Shown here: positions 9,970 to 21,700 of the stretch, in pieces | Position numbering within the stretch: position 1 is the stretch's first letter | Layout: each line of letters begins with the position of its first letter | Assembly (NCBI GenBank): GCA_014773175.1 | Contig: VXCM01002074.1 | Location: 1 to 64,000, forward strand | DNA: 64,000 bases | Direction of reading: 5' to 3' | Source of the DNA: Lucifuga dentata | Taxonomy: Eukaryota; Chordata; Actinopteri; Ophidiiformes; Bythitidae | Translations under genes and position numbers: made by a program | Notes under the pieces: model-generated | Seen by the model: the letters and a program-made list of their open reading frames with translations, nothing else | The model's database searches: none | What the model was told of the DNA's origin: nothing

Positions 9970-10214
9970 GATAAATTTAAAGTATGCCACAATATATGTT
10001 AAGTGCTACCCTCTCTCTAAACAGTGCCAAGATATGCAGTCTATCTTTCCAGGTTGACCCTGTTGACACCAGAGTCTGCTTGATGTCACTGCAATGGACA
10101 GGCAGCAGATTTAAAATCAGGACAGAACTGTTATGAAGTTTTGTGCTGTAAATTAGATGAAGCTTTAAGATGTAATCCTCATTTCTTCCTTGTTACATTC
10201 ACAGTTGAAAAAAG
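9970..10214. other. Intergenic, no recognised gene
   Basis: Short unique stretch; nothing seen. Confidence 0.5.
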
Positions 10215-10250
10215 TTTTTTTTTTTTTTTTTTCNTTTTTTTTTTTTTTTT
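10215..10250. repeat. Poly-T with single N (assembly join)
   Basis: T18-C, then N at 10234, then T16-CCC. This is consistent with two contig ends overlapping in the same homopolymer. Confidence 0.7.
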
Positions 10251-10667
10251 CCCATTTTCAGGTGAACCGGCTATTGATTTTGCTGAGGCCTTTCACTTTC
10301 TCCTTTCCTCAACACACGTGCACATTCAAGTTATTCTCAGCCTTTTGACTTTCAGCTTGCCCTTTATTCAAAGTGTTTTTATGAGTGACCGATTCACACC
10401 TTTACATGTTAGTCCTATTTGAAGTATCAGCTCCACAGGGCAAATGACTGTCAATAAATCTCACTCTACAGCCTGTGCTGCCTTTACCTTCAGCCTTCAA
10501 GATGTCTGTGACATGTTACAAGCACTGTGCATTCAGTGGCTTATGATTAAAGGACACTATTCACAGAAATGGAATCAACAAACTTCTGAATATTTATTTT
10601 GGTAAGTCAACAACAAATTGGATGGATGTAACAGAAAAACTTTCCCCAGAAGCAGGTACAATTAAAC

Positions 10668-10705
10668 AAATATTCCACCATGACCTTAATCATGGTGGAA
10701 TATTT
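10668..10705. repeat. Perfect 16-bp-arm hairpin with 6-nt loop
   Basis: The arms AAATATTCCACCATGA (10668-10683) and TCATGGTGGAATATTT (10690-10705) are perfect reverse complements around CCTTAA. No terminator function is expected in a vertebrate. It is most simply a local inverted duplication. Confidence 0.85.
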
Positions 10706-10877
10706 GATGATTTGATGTTTAATCTGTAAATTGAGCCAAAATTACTCTAAATCTACTAAAATTCCATACAGGGTTGCAAATGTATAATTTGTAACCATGA
10801 GCTCTTTTCCTTTTTGTCATTTCATTTTAGACTTGTTCTCTCCCCTATATTTCCTACTTGATCTACTCTTCAAGTAC

Positions 10878-10878
10878 T

Positions 10879-10922
<44 letters not shown>
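10878..10922. repeat. (CT)n microsatellite
   Basis: About 22 CT units with one TTT interruption, followed by a C-rich pyrimidine stretch to about 10950. Confidence 0.9.
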
Positions 10923-10926
<4 letters not shown>

Positions 10927-12040
10927 CCCCTCCACCCCCTACCCCTTACTCTCTCAGTTGTTATATAATGATATATAACTTGGTTATATTCTAGATCAAG
11001 GCTTGTGGATAACCATTTCTGTCAGATGACTGAATATTAGAGAGGACCCGCTCTGCAAAAATCTCTGTCTTAGGTTGTACAAATGAGCATGCTGCCACCC
11101 AATGGAAAAAGGGATTGATTACATGCTAAGGAAAAACATCAACGCAACCTGGCATCAAAGTAATTATGTTGGCATTAAAATTGACATTAGGGTTAAAAGG
11201 ATGTGAGCTTTCTTAATTAACAGACAACTCCAACCTGACCACATAAAAATGCCCCAAAGCATTAACTTTTAAAAAATTTTATCCATCTTGACATTGCTGA
11301 CATTAACAAATTGAATAATAAGAAATGTATTCTGATGGATGTAGTTAGTCACATGGAATATTTTTAAAGCATATAGCTTAATTTGTTATACAATTGTGGT
11401 GTCAGTTGAACTTTGTGAGATACAGCCTTTTGATTGGTTCTGAAATATCACTAAAATGTCAACATCTGTGCAAAGTGCCTGAAGTTTGGCAAGCATGTCT
11501 GAAAGCCCTTTCTAGAGAAGTCTGCCAAGCTGCTCAATCTACAAACTGTAACATGGTTATGACATCATAAACCTCACCCACCTAGTCTGGTATGGATTTT
11601 TTTGAGTTCTTTCTTTATAGTTTCAGAACTTTCCCTTATTAAATCAGAAAGATTAGCATGCAACGCTGTAAAGGTCAGATGAGTGGATGTGTTAAATCTT
11701 TACAAAGAGTGTGCTGAATCTCTGCAGGTTATTCCACAATCCACGTTTACTGTGAGTGCATTCTGTTTCAACTTGTCACCACTAGGGGTCAATGTTACCT
11801 TGTCTCACCAAGGTTGGCTTTATTTTTAGATGGTTGGAATTTTAAACTAGTCTAGCTACTCTCCTTAATTACAGAACTCCTACAGATGATATGCATTGAG
11901 GCAAAGGCCAGAACTAATTCAGTGTTAATTATGTGTGGATGTCTTTTACTTTGCTAAATAAAACAGCTTCTTGGCATATGGAAAACTCATTATGGGAACT
12001 ACTGAGGAAATAGAGCTAATAAGAGACAGATTTGAGCCTA
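10923..12040. other. Intergenic, no recognised gene
   Basis: AT-rich unique sequence. A CCACTAGGGGTCA string at 11779-11791 is close to, but not, a full CTCF core. Confidence 0.45.
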
Positions 12041-12041
12041 G

Positions 12042-12042
<1 letters not shown>

Positions 12043-12092
<50 letters not shown>
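12043..12092. repeat. (AC)n microsatellite
   Basis: About 25 uninterrupted AC units, one of the longest perfect runs in the window. Confidence 0.95.
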
Positions 12093-12094
<2 letters not shown>

Positions 12095-12852
12095 CAATCA
12101 TACAATCTTAAAAGCACACGTACAAAACTTAAAATAACCAGAAACAGCAAGTTCCTGTCAACTTTATCAAGTGTTTTATATGCCCATACTTTATATAGAA
12201 ACGCCTGAAAACAGTGATTAAATTTATCTATTTATTTATTTATATTTATTTTTTTTTTAAAAAGGGAGTCAGTCTGAAAAACAGGCTTAGAAGAAAATAA
12301 AGATTTGTGAGCTTTTTAAATTCTAACAGAATACACAAGAAGAAGAATAAAATAAGAAATATAATCATGGTCATTTTTCTTTGACCTCTTCTAGTCAGTG
12401 TGGTAGAGTATAGTGAGAAAGGCTCTGCTGTTTTAGAGGCAGTCACATATGCAGTGGTGTTCCTGGGTTCCTTGGTGCCCGAGGCAAGACTACATTTAGC
12501 CCCATGCAGGACAAATGGAGAATGCTTTAATATAATAGCTACAAAAACATGTCATCCATTCCGAGCATTCTTGGTTGGGCTCTCAATGCTAAAGTTTGTA
12601 TTGTTTTACTTTGAGGACTCCAGGATGCAAATCACCAAAATAAAAGTTGTGAGAAGATTTGAAACCATGATCCATGTATAATAAGATCCATTCTCTACCA
12701 ACTTAGACAATCATAAATATGAAGCAGCTCAGTAACACGCTGATCTTCATTGGCTTTTACCTGAGACACACCTTACAACAATGCTACCTTAACGGGACAC
12801 TGGTGTGCTGATTAAGGTAAGGGAAGCTTTATGAATGAGCTTCAGTTATCAC

Positions 12853-12883
12853 AGGCTTATTTAGTGTGAAGCTAAATAAGCCT
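12853..12883. repeat. 12-bp inverted repeat with overlapping direct repeat
   Basis: AGGCTTATTTAG pairs with CTAAATAAGCCT seven bases later. The GTGAAGCT motif is then repeated downstream. It resembles a small local rearrangement, just before a poly-T run. Confidence 0.6.
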
Positions 12884-13084
12884 AAATAAGTGTGAAGCTT
12901 AGCTGTTTTTTTTTTTTTTTTTTTTTAATGAATCTAGCCCACTGTGTCAAGTTCAGCTTTGGTGAGCTTTCAGCCAATTGCAAACTGTAAAGAGTTGTGT
13001 CAAAATTTGAATTGTGACTATGTTTCTGCAGATAGAGACTTCAGTTTCTCTTCTTACTCTCTCTGGTCATGAAGGCTCACCAGG

Positions 13085-13175
13085 GCTGTGGATGGCTGAG
13101 TGGAAAAACACACAGACATTGGAGTTGTATGGATGGAACAGTGCTGGATCAATTCCCACTGGATGTAGGTGGGTC
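13085..13175 (+). repeat. Possible tRNA-derived SINE head (A box and B box)
   Basis: TGGCTGAGTGG (13093-13103) matches the RNA polymerase III A box of Ser/Leu-type tRNAs, and GGATCAATTCC (13146-13156) is one or two changes from the B-box consensus. The spacing of about 42 nt suits a tRNA-like head. It does not fold into an intact cloverleaf by eye, so it is not called as a tRNA gene. Confidence 0.35.
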
Positions 13176-14284
13176 ACATGAAACACACATGAGTGAGAAG
13201 TGAGAAATGGGGGGTGAAAAGCTGAAATCAAGGTGTCATAAATAAAAATGATGAATTCATTAAAACAAAAAGTAAATGGGTTGGTCAAAAGAAGGTCAAA
13301 CCAAAAATAAAAAAAAAGGTTGAAAATGGTTGAAAGTAAACAAAAATGGCTATAAAAATGATTATTTCATACTCATTTTCTACAACTGGAATGTGTAGAA
13401 GGACAGAAGAAACAAGCTACTGTATAAAGTGGTGGAATATGGGTGGTTTTAGCAGTACTGGTAAGCTGCCTCATTTGATTCAATGCTAATTTCAAAATCA
13501 CTTAATGGAGCTTTAAAAGATCAAAAGAAAATCAATTCCACAAATTAATAGGAAAATGGACTCTTCTTTGCAGAGGCAACACAGAAGACACGCCAGTGAT
13601 TTTTGCTACGCATTACAGATACTTTAAAATTGATTGCTATGTTTAATAATTCAACACCTCAGGCAAACTGCACTAAAACGAATGAAGAGTTGTCCAAAAT
13701 TATTCACAACAAATACTGCTTGTGGACTTATTTATAATAAACACAATATAAGCATTTCAGACATCAGTGCAAAAGAATTCCTATGAGGTAATTAACAAAT
13801 CAGCAAACTGCACTGACATATAATGGGTGAAAATTAAAACTGACCTTGAGGTTGTGCAGACACAGCCATCAGGGAAAATGTGTGACCAAGTCCTCTATAG
13901 ATAATGACCTCTGGTTCCCAAAGGTAACCTTGTACTTGGACAGGTGGCACTGTGCCCTCAGTGACAACAGCTGTTTGGCAGCATCAGACAAATTTTCACT
14001 CAGTCCTGGAAAATGGCAGCACTGCACCAATTTAGGCATGTCTTTTGGATGCAGCATACATGAGGTCATTAATGACCCATGCCACACAAATTGCAATTTC
14101 AACTCATAAAATCCACGGTCATTCATTTAATCCCAAATGTTGCAGTGCCAGCTAATTTTTCCTGCAGCTTGAGCTGATTCCTGTTGACGCTTCTTGAAAC
14201 ATAATGCTGACATTTGAGCTGCCCATAGGACTTTACCCATCCTCTGTGACCTGAAACAATCCATAATAACCTCTGACCCCTGAC
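13176..14284. other. Intergenic, no recognised gene
   Basis: Both strands stay open at 13846-14126 (87 and 85 codons) without any motif I recognise. They overlap each other and are most likely chance open frames. Confidence 0.4.
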
Positions 14285-14375
14285 CTTCTCAGTTGTCATG
14301 TTGCTCCTGGAGTTGAGCCGGGTGAAGCTGGTGCTCTGGAGTGAGACTGGTCGCTGAACTTGTCTTGCTGTCTGT
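14285..14375 (-). CDS. Candidate 91-bp exon, minus strand, unknown gene
   Basis: On the minus strand a strong pyrimidine tract and acceptor (CTCTTTTTTGTCCTTCCAG) precede 91 bp that are open in one frame only. The 30 codons run from QTARQVQRPVSLQ to RLNSRSNMTTEK. The exit is AAG|GTCAGG, a usable but weak donor. The Ser/Thr/Arg-rich composition resembles a cytoplasmic linker. I recognise no family and find no neighbouring exon on this strand, so this may be fortuitous. Confidence 0.2.
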
Positions 14376-15281
14376 CTGGAAGGACAAAAAAGAGGACAAA
14401 GCACTTAGTCTTCACGCTCTAAAGAAAGATTGAGTTGTAATAAATGAATTGACTGTGATTTGGCTTTTTTATTGTTGTTAGTGATGCCAAAAGCTTAATG
14501 GTTTTGTGAGAGTAATTGTGCAGTATGTGACAACACAAATCAACACATACATCAAGACTGTTTAGACAATACACTGTGTTGTGCTACAGAATATCTTTTT
14601 GTAAAAAAAAATAAAAAAAAAATTGAATCATTTAATCTCTATGTTGGTGGAAAGCATTTGTTCTGTATGCAATAGATTTTGATGCTTAATAATACAGCCA
14701 AGAATCAATACAAACAGTAGAGGCAATGCAAATAATTGCCAGCAAAGAGCTTTTTTTTTTTTTTTNTTTTTTTTTTTTTTCTTAAACAGACGAGGTATTA
14801 TAATACCAAATGTGTGACTATATGTGTGAATGCTTCTGAGTGTCCATAGGAAATATATGTATGCATGTGTTAGAAGTAAACAATAACAGCGGACACAAGT
14901 GAGGAGGCAGCTGGTCTCGCCTGTTGCACAGTGATACTGCAGACCAGACTTAACACAGTGTCTTAAATAACAATTCGAAATTTTTGTGTTCCATTGTTTT
15001 GTTTTGTTTTTTTTGTTTTTTTTATGCAGGTCATTTTCCAATGGCATATGTCATGTTTCATTACAAGATATTTGCAAGAAGCTGAAAACAAACAGTAGCA
15101 AAATAAGCAGAAAGTATTCAATATACTCATAAATGTTTCTTGTGTTGGTTTTGCAGGATTGGCAGCTTCTTTTTCACAGTGATTGTCGGCTATTACCAAG
15201 CAAAACTGAAGTCTCTGATGTGGAAATCAAATGGTAGCAAGTGAAATTGGAAAAGCTTAAAAGTGATTTTAAAATAGGTTC
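14376..15281. other. Intergenic, with poly-T assembly join
   Basis: No gene seen. A T15-N-T14 join lies at 14751-14780 (N at 14766). Confidence 0.5.
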
Positions 15282-15894
15282 ATGCATGTTAAGTACTTAG
15301 GGTCCACAGTCCAGAGCAATGGAGAGTGTGGAAAAGAGGTGAAGAAACATGTGCAAGCAGGTTGGAATGGGTGGAGAAAAGTGTCAGGTGTGATGTGTGA
15401 CAAAAGAGTCTCGGCAAGAATGAAAGGAAAGGTGTACAAAACGGTGGTGAGACCAGCGATGTTGTATGGCTTAGAGACAGTGGCACTGAGGAAAAGACAG
15501 GAGGCAGAGCTAGAGGTAGCAGAGACTAAAATGCTGAGGTTCTCTTTGGGAGTGACGAGGATGGATAGGATCAGGAACGAGTACATCAGAGGGACAGCGC
15601 ATGTTAGATGTTTTGGAGATAAAGTCAGAGAGGCCAGACTGAGATGGTTTGGACATGTACAGAGGAGGGATAGTGAACATATCGGTAGAAGGATGCTGAG
15701 GTTGGAACTGCCAGGCAGGAGGCCTAGAGGAAGACCAAAGAGGAGATTTATGGATGTAGTGAAAGAGGACATGAAGTTAGTTGGTGTGAGAGAAGAGGAG
15801 GCAGAGGATAGGGTTAGATGGAGGCAGATGATTCGCTGTGGTGACCCCTGAAGGGAAAGCCGAAAGGAAAAGAAGAAGAAGAAGATGCATGTTA
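15282..15894 (+). mobile_element. 5'-truncated LINE (RTE-like) insertion with 10-bp TSD
   Basis: The target-site duplication ATGCATGTTA is exact at 15282-15291 and 15885-15894. The body (15292-15884) starts inside the reverse transcriptase frame at KYLGS, just after where the catalytic motif would be. It keeps the C-terminal region: VYKTVVRPAMLYGLE, the RIRNEYIRG segment, LRWFGHVQRR and the RGRPKRR basic stretch. The stop codon is at 15849-15851, followed by a (GAA)n tail. The orientation is plus. The first Met of the open frame (15282) belongs to the duplicated target site, not to the element. The fragment cannot retrotranspose by itself. The clade assignment is by general resemblance. Confidence 0.9.
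15292..15851 (+). pseudogene. LINE reverse transcriptase C-terminal fragment
   Basis: About 186 codons are open from KYLGSTVQSNGECG to WRQMIRCGDP and stop. This corresponds to the region after the polymerase core: the fingers/palm catalytic residues and the endonuclease domain are absent. The frame is undamaged, which together with the exact TSD suggests a young insertion. The final 54 residues are identical to the minus-strand copy at 9667-9969. Confidence 0.85.
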
Positions 15895-16460
15895 GGCCCT
15901 ATTTACAGCTTGCATTAACATGTGATCTGTATCCATATACATTATCAATCTGTACCAGGCACATTGTCCAGATAAGGAAAATGCATGTTAATTTAAGGTG
16001 CACAGAATACATGACGACTGGAACACAATCCGATTTGGCTTGGAACTCAGTCACAACTAGCCAGAGGAAATGCAATCTGTGCAGCTGGAACACATTCATG
16101 ATCAAAAAAAAAAAGTCTGCCCTCGTGTAGAAAATATCACCTTGTCTTATGTTATCTTATTAATTTTTTTTTTTCTAAAAATGGGCAAAGCTTGTCCATG
16201 GATGAGCCCCCCTCCCCTGCCCTGCATAATGAGTGGGTATAGATTATTTTCCATCAGTTTCTTTATAATATAGGTAATTTCCTTTACAACATGTCAGGTC
16301 CTTTATAAATATGTTGTCTCTGAAACGATATGGGAAAAATAAATGATTTTTTTGAGATTGTGAGTGGGAAGACCTTCACTTCATCTACCAGCATCCTTGT
16401 TTCTAATTCCACCTGTCGTGTGTCTACACCATTGAAGCCCTTTCTTCAAACAAATATACA

Positions 16461-16461
<1 letters not shown>
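15895..16461. other. Intergenic, no recognised gene
   Basis: Nothing supported. Confidence 0.45.

Positions 16462-16527
<66 letters not shown>
16462..16527. repeat. (TC)n(AC)n compound microsatellite
   Basis: About 27 TC units pass into about 5 AC units. Confidence 0.95.
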
Positions 16528-16934
16528 TTCTCACACACTTGCATGCATATTCGACAGGTCATCCATCAAGCCCTCAATGAGCTGAGGATCTGGGGAGTAT
16601 GGTCTAAATGAGAAATCATTGACTAGGAAACTGTGTGGTAATGGGGTCTGCTTCTGATTGGATAAGGCGACTGAACCAAAAAGAGAAGGGTGGGGGCTGG
16701 GGGTGGGGGCTGCTGGAAGGCTGGCTGACCACCTGCATTCTGTGGCAGAGATGTAGATGAAAAACGAGATGGAGAAATGACAGAAACAGACAAACAACAA
16801 ACAAGAGTACAGAGACACAGTGAGAGAGAGACAGAGAAAGACAGAGAGATCAAGATGGAGAAAGGGAAAATGCTTTTCACGCTTGCACACATTGCAATAT
16901 ACATATAACAAAATCCACATAAACAATTAGAAAT

Positions 16935-17057
16935 AGTTAACAAGTCAGTACAGCGTGAAAGTGTTTTTTTTTTGAGACAGAGAGAGAGAGAGAGTNAGTT
17001 AACAAGTCAGTACAGCGTGAAAGTGTTTTTTTTTTGAGACAGAGAGAGAGAGAGAGT
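16935..17057. repeat. 61-bp exact duplication around a single N (assembly join)
   Basis: Bases 16935-16995 equal 16997-17057 (from AGTTAACAAGTCAG to the GA run and T), with N at 16996. Confidence 0.85.
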
Positions 17058-17143
17058 GTGAATTATAATGCTAACGCATATTATAATCGCTAATATTCTG
17101 TTTGCAACACATCGTGTCGACATTTAGGATTTGAGATTGGCTT

Positions 17144-17144
<1 letters not shown>

Positions 17145-17175
<31 letters not shown>
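17145..17175. repeat. (GT)n microsatellite
   Basis: About 15 GT units. Confidence 0.9.
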
Positions 17176-17176
<1 letters not shown>

Positions 17177-17525
17177 ATGCGTGCACCCTGTCATGGAGCC
17201 TGCAACAGCCCGATAATGGTCTGAAGCTCGCCTGGCGGCAGTGTTTATTGATGTGATGACGCATGCTGGGAGAAAAGATTGCTTTCAAAGGTCAATGTTA
17301 ATATCAGAAGGTCAATGTGTTAACTCAGTGCTATTGTTTGTTTGTATATGCATGACAGCAAAAGTGCTGTGTAAATGTGTGCATGTGTGTATGTTAAGAC
17401 CGGTTGTTATTAAATAATAAATGTCCAAATATGTTTTGTCCTATTGCCAGCTATGATTTTACACTTTCAATCCTCCAAGCAAAAAGCTCTCAGTGCCGCT
17501 GTTATGCATTGTTGGCCTGTACTTG

Positions 17526-17563
17526 TTTTTTTTTTTTTTTTTTNTTTTTTTTTTTTTTTTTTT
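17526..17563. repeat. Poly-T with single N (assembly join)
   Basis: T18, N at 17544, T19. Confidence 0.7.
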
Positions 17564-18578
17564 AAATCATCTCTTTATTTTCTGGTATGACAACCAATAT
17601 CACATTCTATTCAGCTCACTTCAGTTTGTTGTTTTATGCATTAAACAGTACAACTGTGTCTTACAACAAAATACTACACTGCTGGATGGCACATCATGTA
17701 GCAAACAATAAAAAATAAAAAATTAAAAAAAATGAGTGAAAAACCATTTACAATTGCTCTACTCTAAGTTTGTGGATATGTTGTATGTACAATGTATGTT
17801 TCTACGAGTGTCATCAAGGAAGTAGAACCCATTAAGTTATGTCTACATCTACTGCATATAATTGCTATGTTGAAGCTTATCATCTGAGCATTTAAATATA
17901 GTTTTGCAATATAAAGCCTGTGTAATATAAGCAGAAAGAGACCTCCATGTATGTAACCTCAAAGCTAATAACCATATCTGTGTTAGTTATGTTTCAAATT
18001 TTAGCTATTTTGTTTTCTCAATTATTGTTAAATCAGGTCATTTGGTAATTTCTTAACTCCTTATTAATGTAATAAATACAGTAAAGTCATAGGTATTACT
18101 TTAACAATAAAAAATACTTTTATTAAATTTTTTACAGTGTAATTTGAAGATTGTTATATTTCATCATCACATAATCTATGTAAAGCTCTGAATGATTTGT
18201 TTGTAAATCTAAGCTATTCTATTAACAGTGAACAATATGTGAACAGAAAGCATGGTTTAATTCATGATATACCAATGAAGAGCTCAACAACTGAAGTGAA
18301 GCTGATTTCCAACATCCCCTTGAGAGTAGCCAAGTTAATGTGTCAGTGAATTCTCCCATCCATTGTGCTGATGCCTGAAGTCTGAGGTGCTGCACTCTTT
18401 GTATTCAAATCCAGCAGCAGAGTTTCATTTGCTGGGTTTTGCAGAGGTCAGGCTATGACAGGGGATCAGTGTATGGCAGACAGAGGGTAGACTGATTTGA
18501 CCTCTGTTTTTCTCTCTCTCTCTCTGCACTAGCAGATGCTTATCCCATTTAGTGTGACTGACTCCAGGATGTGAGCTG

Positions 18579-18580
<2 letters not shown>
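17564..18580. other. Intergenic AT-rich stretch, no gene
   Basis: Markedly AT-rich between 17700 and 18300. No coding signal or clear repeat. Confidence 0.5.
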
Positions 18581-18620
<40 letters not shown>

Positions 18621-18640
18621 GCGTGTGCGTGTGCGTGTGT
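18581..18640. repeat. (GT)n with regular GC interruptions
   Basis: About 17 GT units followed by a higher-order GTGTGC pattern. Confidence 0.9.
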
Positions 18641-18747
18641 TCTGTCCGTATGTGGCTATACAAACCAGTGGCCCTGATGGCAGACTGAGGTTGATAGATT
18701 GTACTGAACTGTCTGTCACAGGGCCGGGGAGGGAAAAAGACAAGTCC

Positions 18748-18749
18748 AN

Positions 18750-18788
<39 letters not shown>
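18748..18788. repeat. Single N then 39-base poly-T (assembly join)
   Basis: N at 18749 sits at the border of a 39-base T run. The true length of the run is unknown. Confidence 0.7.
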
Positions 18789-18792
<4 letters not shown>

Positions 18793-21700
18793 GTGTTCCT
18801 GTGAAACAAACAACTAGAGGAGAATAAGTGGGACAGGCTGTCACTGAGCTGACAGAAAGTGATGAGCTGTCAGGCCAGTTTTGTTGTTCTTCATAACAAG
18901 TCCACCCCCAAAATGTTGCTTTTGTAACGAGAAAAGATTTTTTTTATGATGCTTTCCATTCGACCAGCCCATGATAACATGTTCATGGATAAAGAAGTTA
19001 TTAAAATATTGTGAGATGTTAAATGTTGTTGTTGTCAAAGAACTCTTTTATAAGAAAAGGTAGGTGCATTAATTGAAAGGCATATTACACTGGGAGGCTG
19101 AGGTCACATGGTTAATAGCAAACTGTCCTAAACACTGTAAGTGAAACAAAGTAGGTGAATGAATGAGAACCTCATTAACCTCATCTGTGATTAGAGATCC
19201 CTAATCAGCAAATTAATGCATCCTAATCAACATGGCCATTGAGTAAAAACAATTAATCACTGAATCATTATAGGTATTTGGATGAAGTTGGATTTTGGGT
19301 GATTAAGTGTATTTTTTTTGTTTGGATTGGTAGCACTACACCTTTCGGGAGATGGATTATATGCTTACTGCCATGCATTGTCTCAAACAAAAAACCCCGT
19401 GGCAGCTGACAGAACATGTAGTGACTGAGCAGAGGAATGCACCATCTATTATCCATCACTCTGTCTTTAAGCCATGTGCACGTTTGGATGTGCACATGTG
19501 TATACACATACCAAAAGAGTAAATACAAGAAAGAATGTAGCCTGCACTCCTTCTCATGAACTCATAGTCAATCTCTCTCTGCATGTGCGCACGCGTGCGC
19601 GCGCGCACACACACACACACTTTAAGAGCAAGCTATAATGATGCTCTTACTCATTCAGTGCTGAGCAAAATCTCTTCATTGTGTTGTTGTGATAAATGGT
19701 AACTAAAGAGCTTGAATCTTGAATAGAATGAATGCGAGCGAACGACTTATTAATCAAACTGTGATACTTAAAACAAATAATGCATTCGCTGCATCTCTGC
19801 AAGCAGAAATGGAGTGTAATCTTTCTTCTCACTCTTACATTCTCACACAAATACAAAAACATTTATTACATTTATACTGTGGAAGTGTGTACAGTTTTTA
19901 TGGATATTTGTATGGGCTTGTGTGCCTGTTTCAGTATCTGCATGCATGATGTGCTCATGCCTTACATTTCTGTGTCAACAAACTGCTATGGATGTCTCTG
20001 AAGTGTGTGTACTGATAGCAGGGGACAGGTACCATCAGTCTTGGCATCAATAAGAGATTAATGGCAGTGCTGTATTTAGTTTCTGCCCTGTCTCCCTGTC
20101 TGACCTACTATCAGAGAGTCTTCCTACTCTCAATACTCAACAAAAAACATCCATTTGAGTCTTAATAAAGGTATAATTTATTACTCTTATCTTCTTACCT
20201 AGTGTAGTTTGATTGAACATTGAGTACTTACTGATCTGGCAAATACTTAGTAGGCAATAACAATTCCTCACAGCTAAACTCATATTCTGAAAAAGACAAA
20301 CTACTGTATTATACCATATTATTTGTTGCTGTTGTTGCATTTAAAATACATTTGTGGCAGACTTAACAAATTCACACATACTCAACACTGAACCTACTTT
20401 CCACCATCTCTCCTGTGCCATGACCCAGAAAGTATTTCTATGTGTGGGATTTACTAGTGAGTCCTGACCCTCTGTTTGGGAAACATTGGTCCAGAGCACA
20501 TCTGTATTCAGTTCTGTCTCTGTACTCATATTGTCAATGGCCAGCGCCCAGACTCCTGAAGATGGATGAAGCTAAAGCCCAGCCTAATAACCAGTCTATC
20601 CCCCCAGGGTTGGTGTAGGACTGCACTCCTCTGTCACCCGGGTCCCTGCACTGTCTCCATATTGACTTAGGCATTTCATTTTCATGCATTCATATTCATC
20701 ACCAGACAAGGCTTTCCAGCTTCCATGGTTTCAGGGAAATATTTCGCTCTGCCCTACATTTCTGTCTCTGCTTTTTCTCATTCAGATCCATTATATTCTT
20801 CCAACTATTTATGCATATATGTAGTGTTTGTGATTGTCATCAGCAGCACCTTGCTCACACACTCCAGTCTAACAAATCTACATAATGAGTGTGTGTCTAA
20901 GTAAATACTGCTGTCTTGCTTTTTCATCTTAAAAGGTCTTCCTTCTGCAATGCAGGAATTTCGTTCTTAATAAGGGTGTCAATATAAAGTATGAGTCTGC
21001 CTGACTCTATCATAGAACAACCGTGATTATTTTTCCAGCAACCAAAATGGAAATCAGGATCAGAGAACACGAGAAAGAGAAGAGAAATGTAAAGGTCACG
21101 GCACATTGGTCATGGTGAGGTAGATGCTGGTTGAATGTTTACAGGTCAAAAGCACAATCAATTTTGGGTCAGCTCACAAAATACGGTCAGAATCAAGCAC
21201 TGGTGAAAGAAAATGTGCAATGTCTCATATGCGGTCTTGGAAAAGACAAATGAAAATAGAACATGAGATTAAGCACTTGTGAGCTTAACCACACAGAAAG
21301 AATCAGGCCACAGAGAAGACGAGAGGCTCTCAACCATGTGTTTTTTTGCTGGTATTGGACTGAGGCTCTCGAACTGAAGCAGACACAAGTGCTTGTATAT
21401 CTTTGTATGGATCTTTATCAGAGAGTTATGTCGGTGAGCAACTGTGAACACAGTTGTGTTATTGTACGTGTGCATTTGTCTTGGTGTGCATTGTGAGGAA
21501 GGATGTGCAGCAGCAGCAGCCCTATTGTTTCTGCCTCCCCTCATATTCTTCCTTCCTTCCTTTCCCCCCCAGGGTGTGGACAGCAAACAGGGACAGATTG
21601 GTCTGGGCTGCGCTTGTATTTGGAGATAACCTGTGAAGTCATATACTGGAGGATGACTGGCCCTGTGAAAAATAAGGCCAGGTGGCTATCATTGGCCAAT

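Noticed and set aside
11779..11791. CTCF site (CCACTAGGGGTCA)
   Set aside because: It lacks the GGC part of the core, and a single near-match in 64 kb is expected by chance.
12459..12700. DNA transposon starting at GCAGTGGTGTTCCTGGGTTC
   Set aside because: The left edge resembles some hAT termini, but no matching right end or TSD could be found.
13846..14126. Protein-coding gene from the overlapping open frames
   Set aside because: Both strands are open over the same bases with no splice signals or family motif to choose between them.
15282..15284. ATG as a true start of a 189-residue host protein
   Set aside because: This ATG is part of the duplicated target site. The protein is a 5'-truncated LINE reverse transcriptase end.
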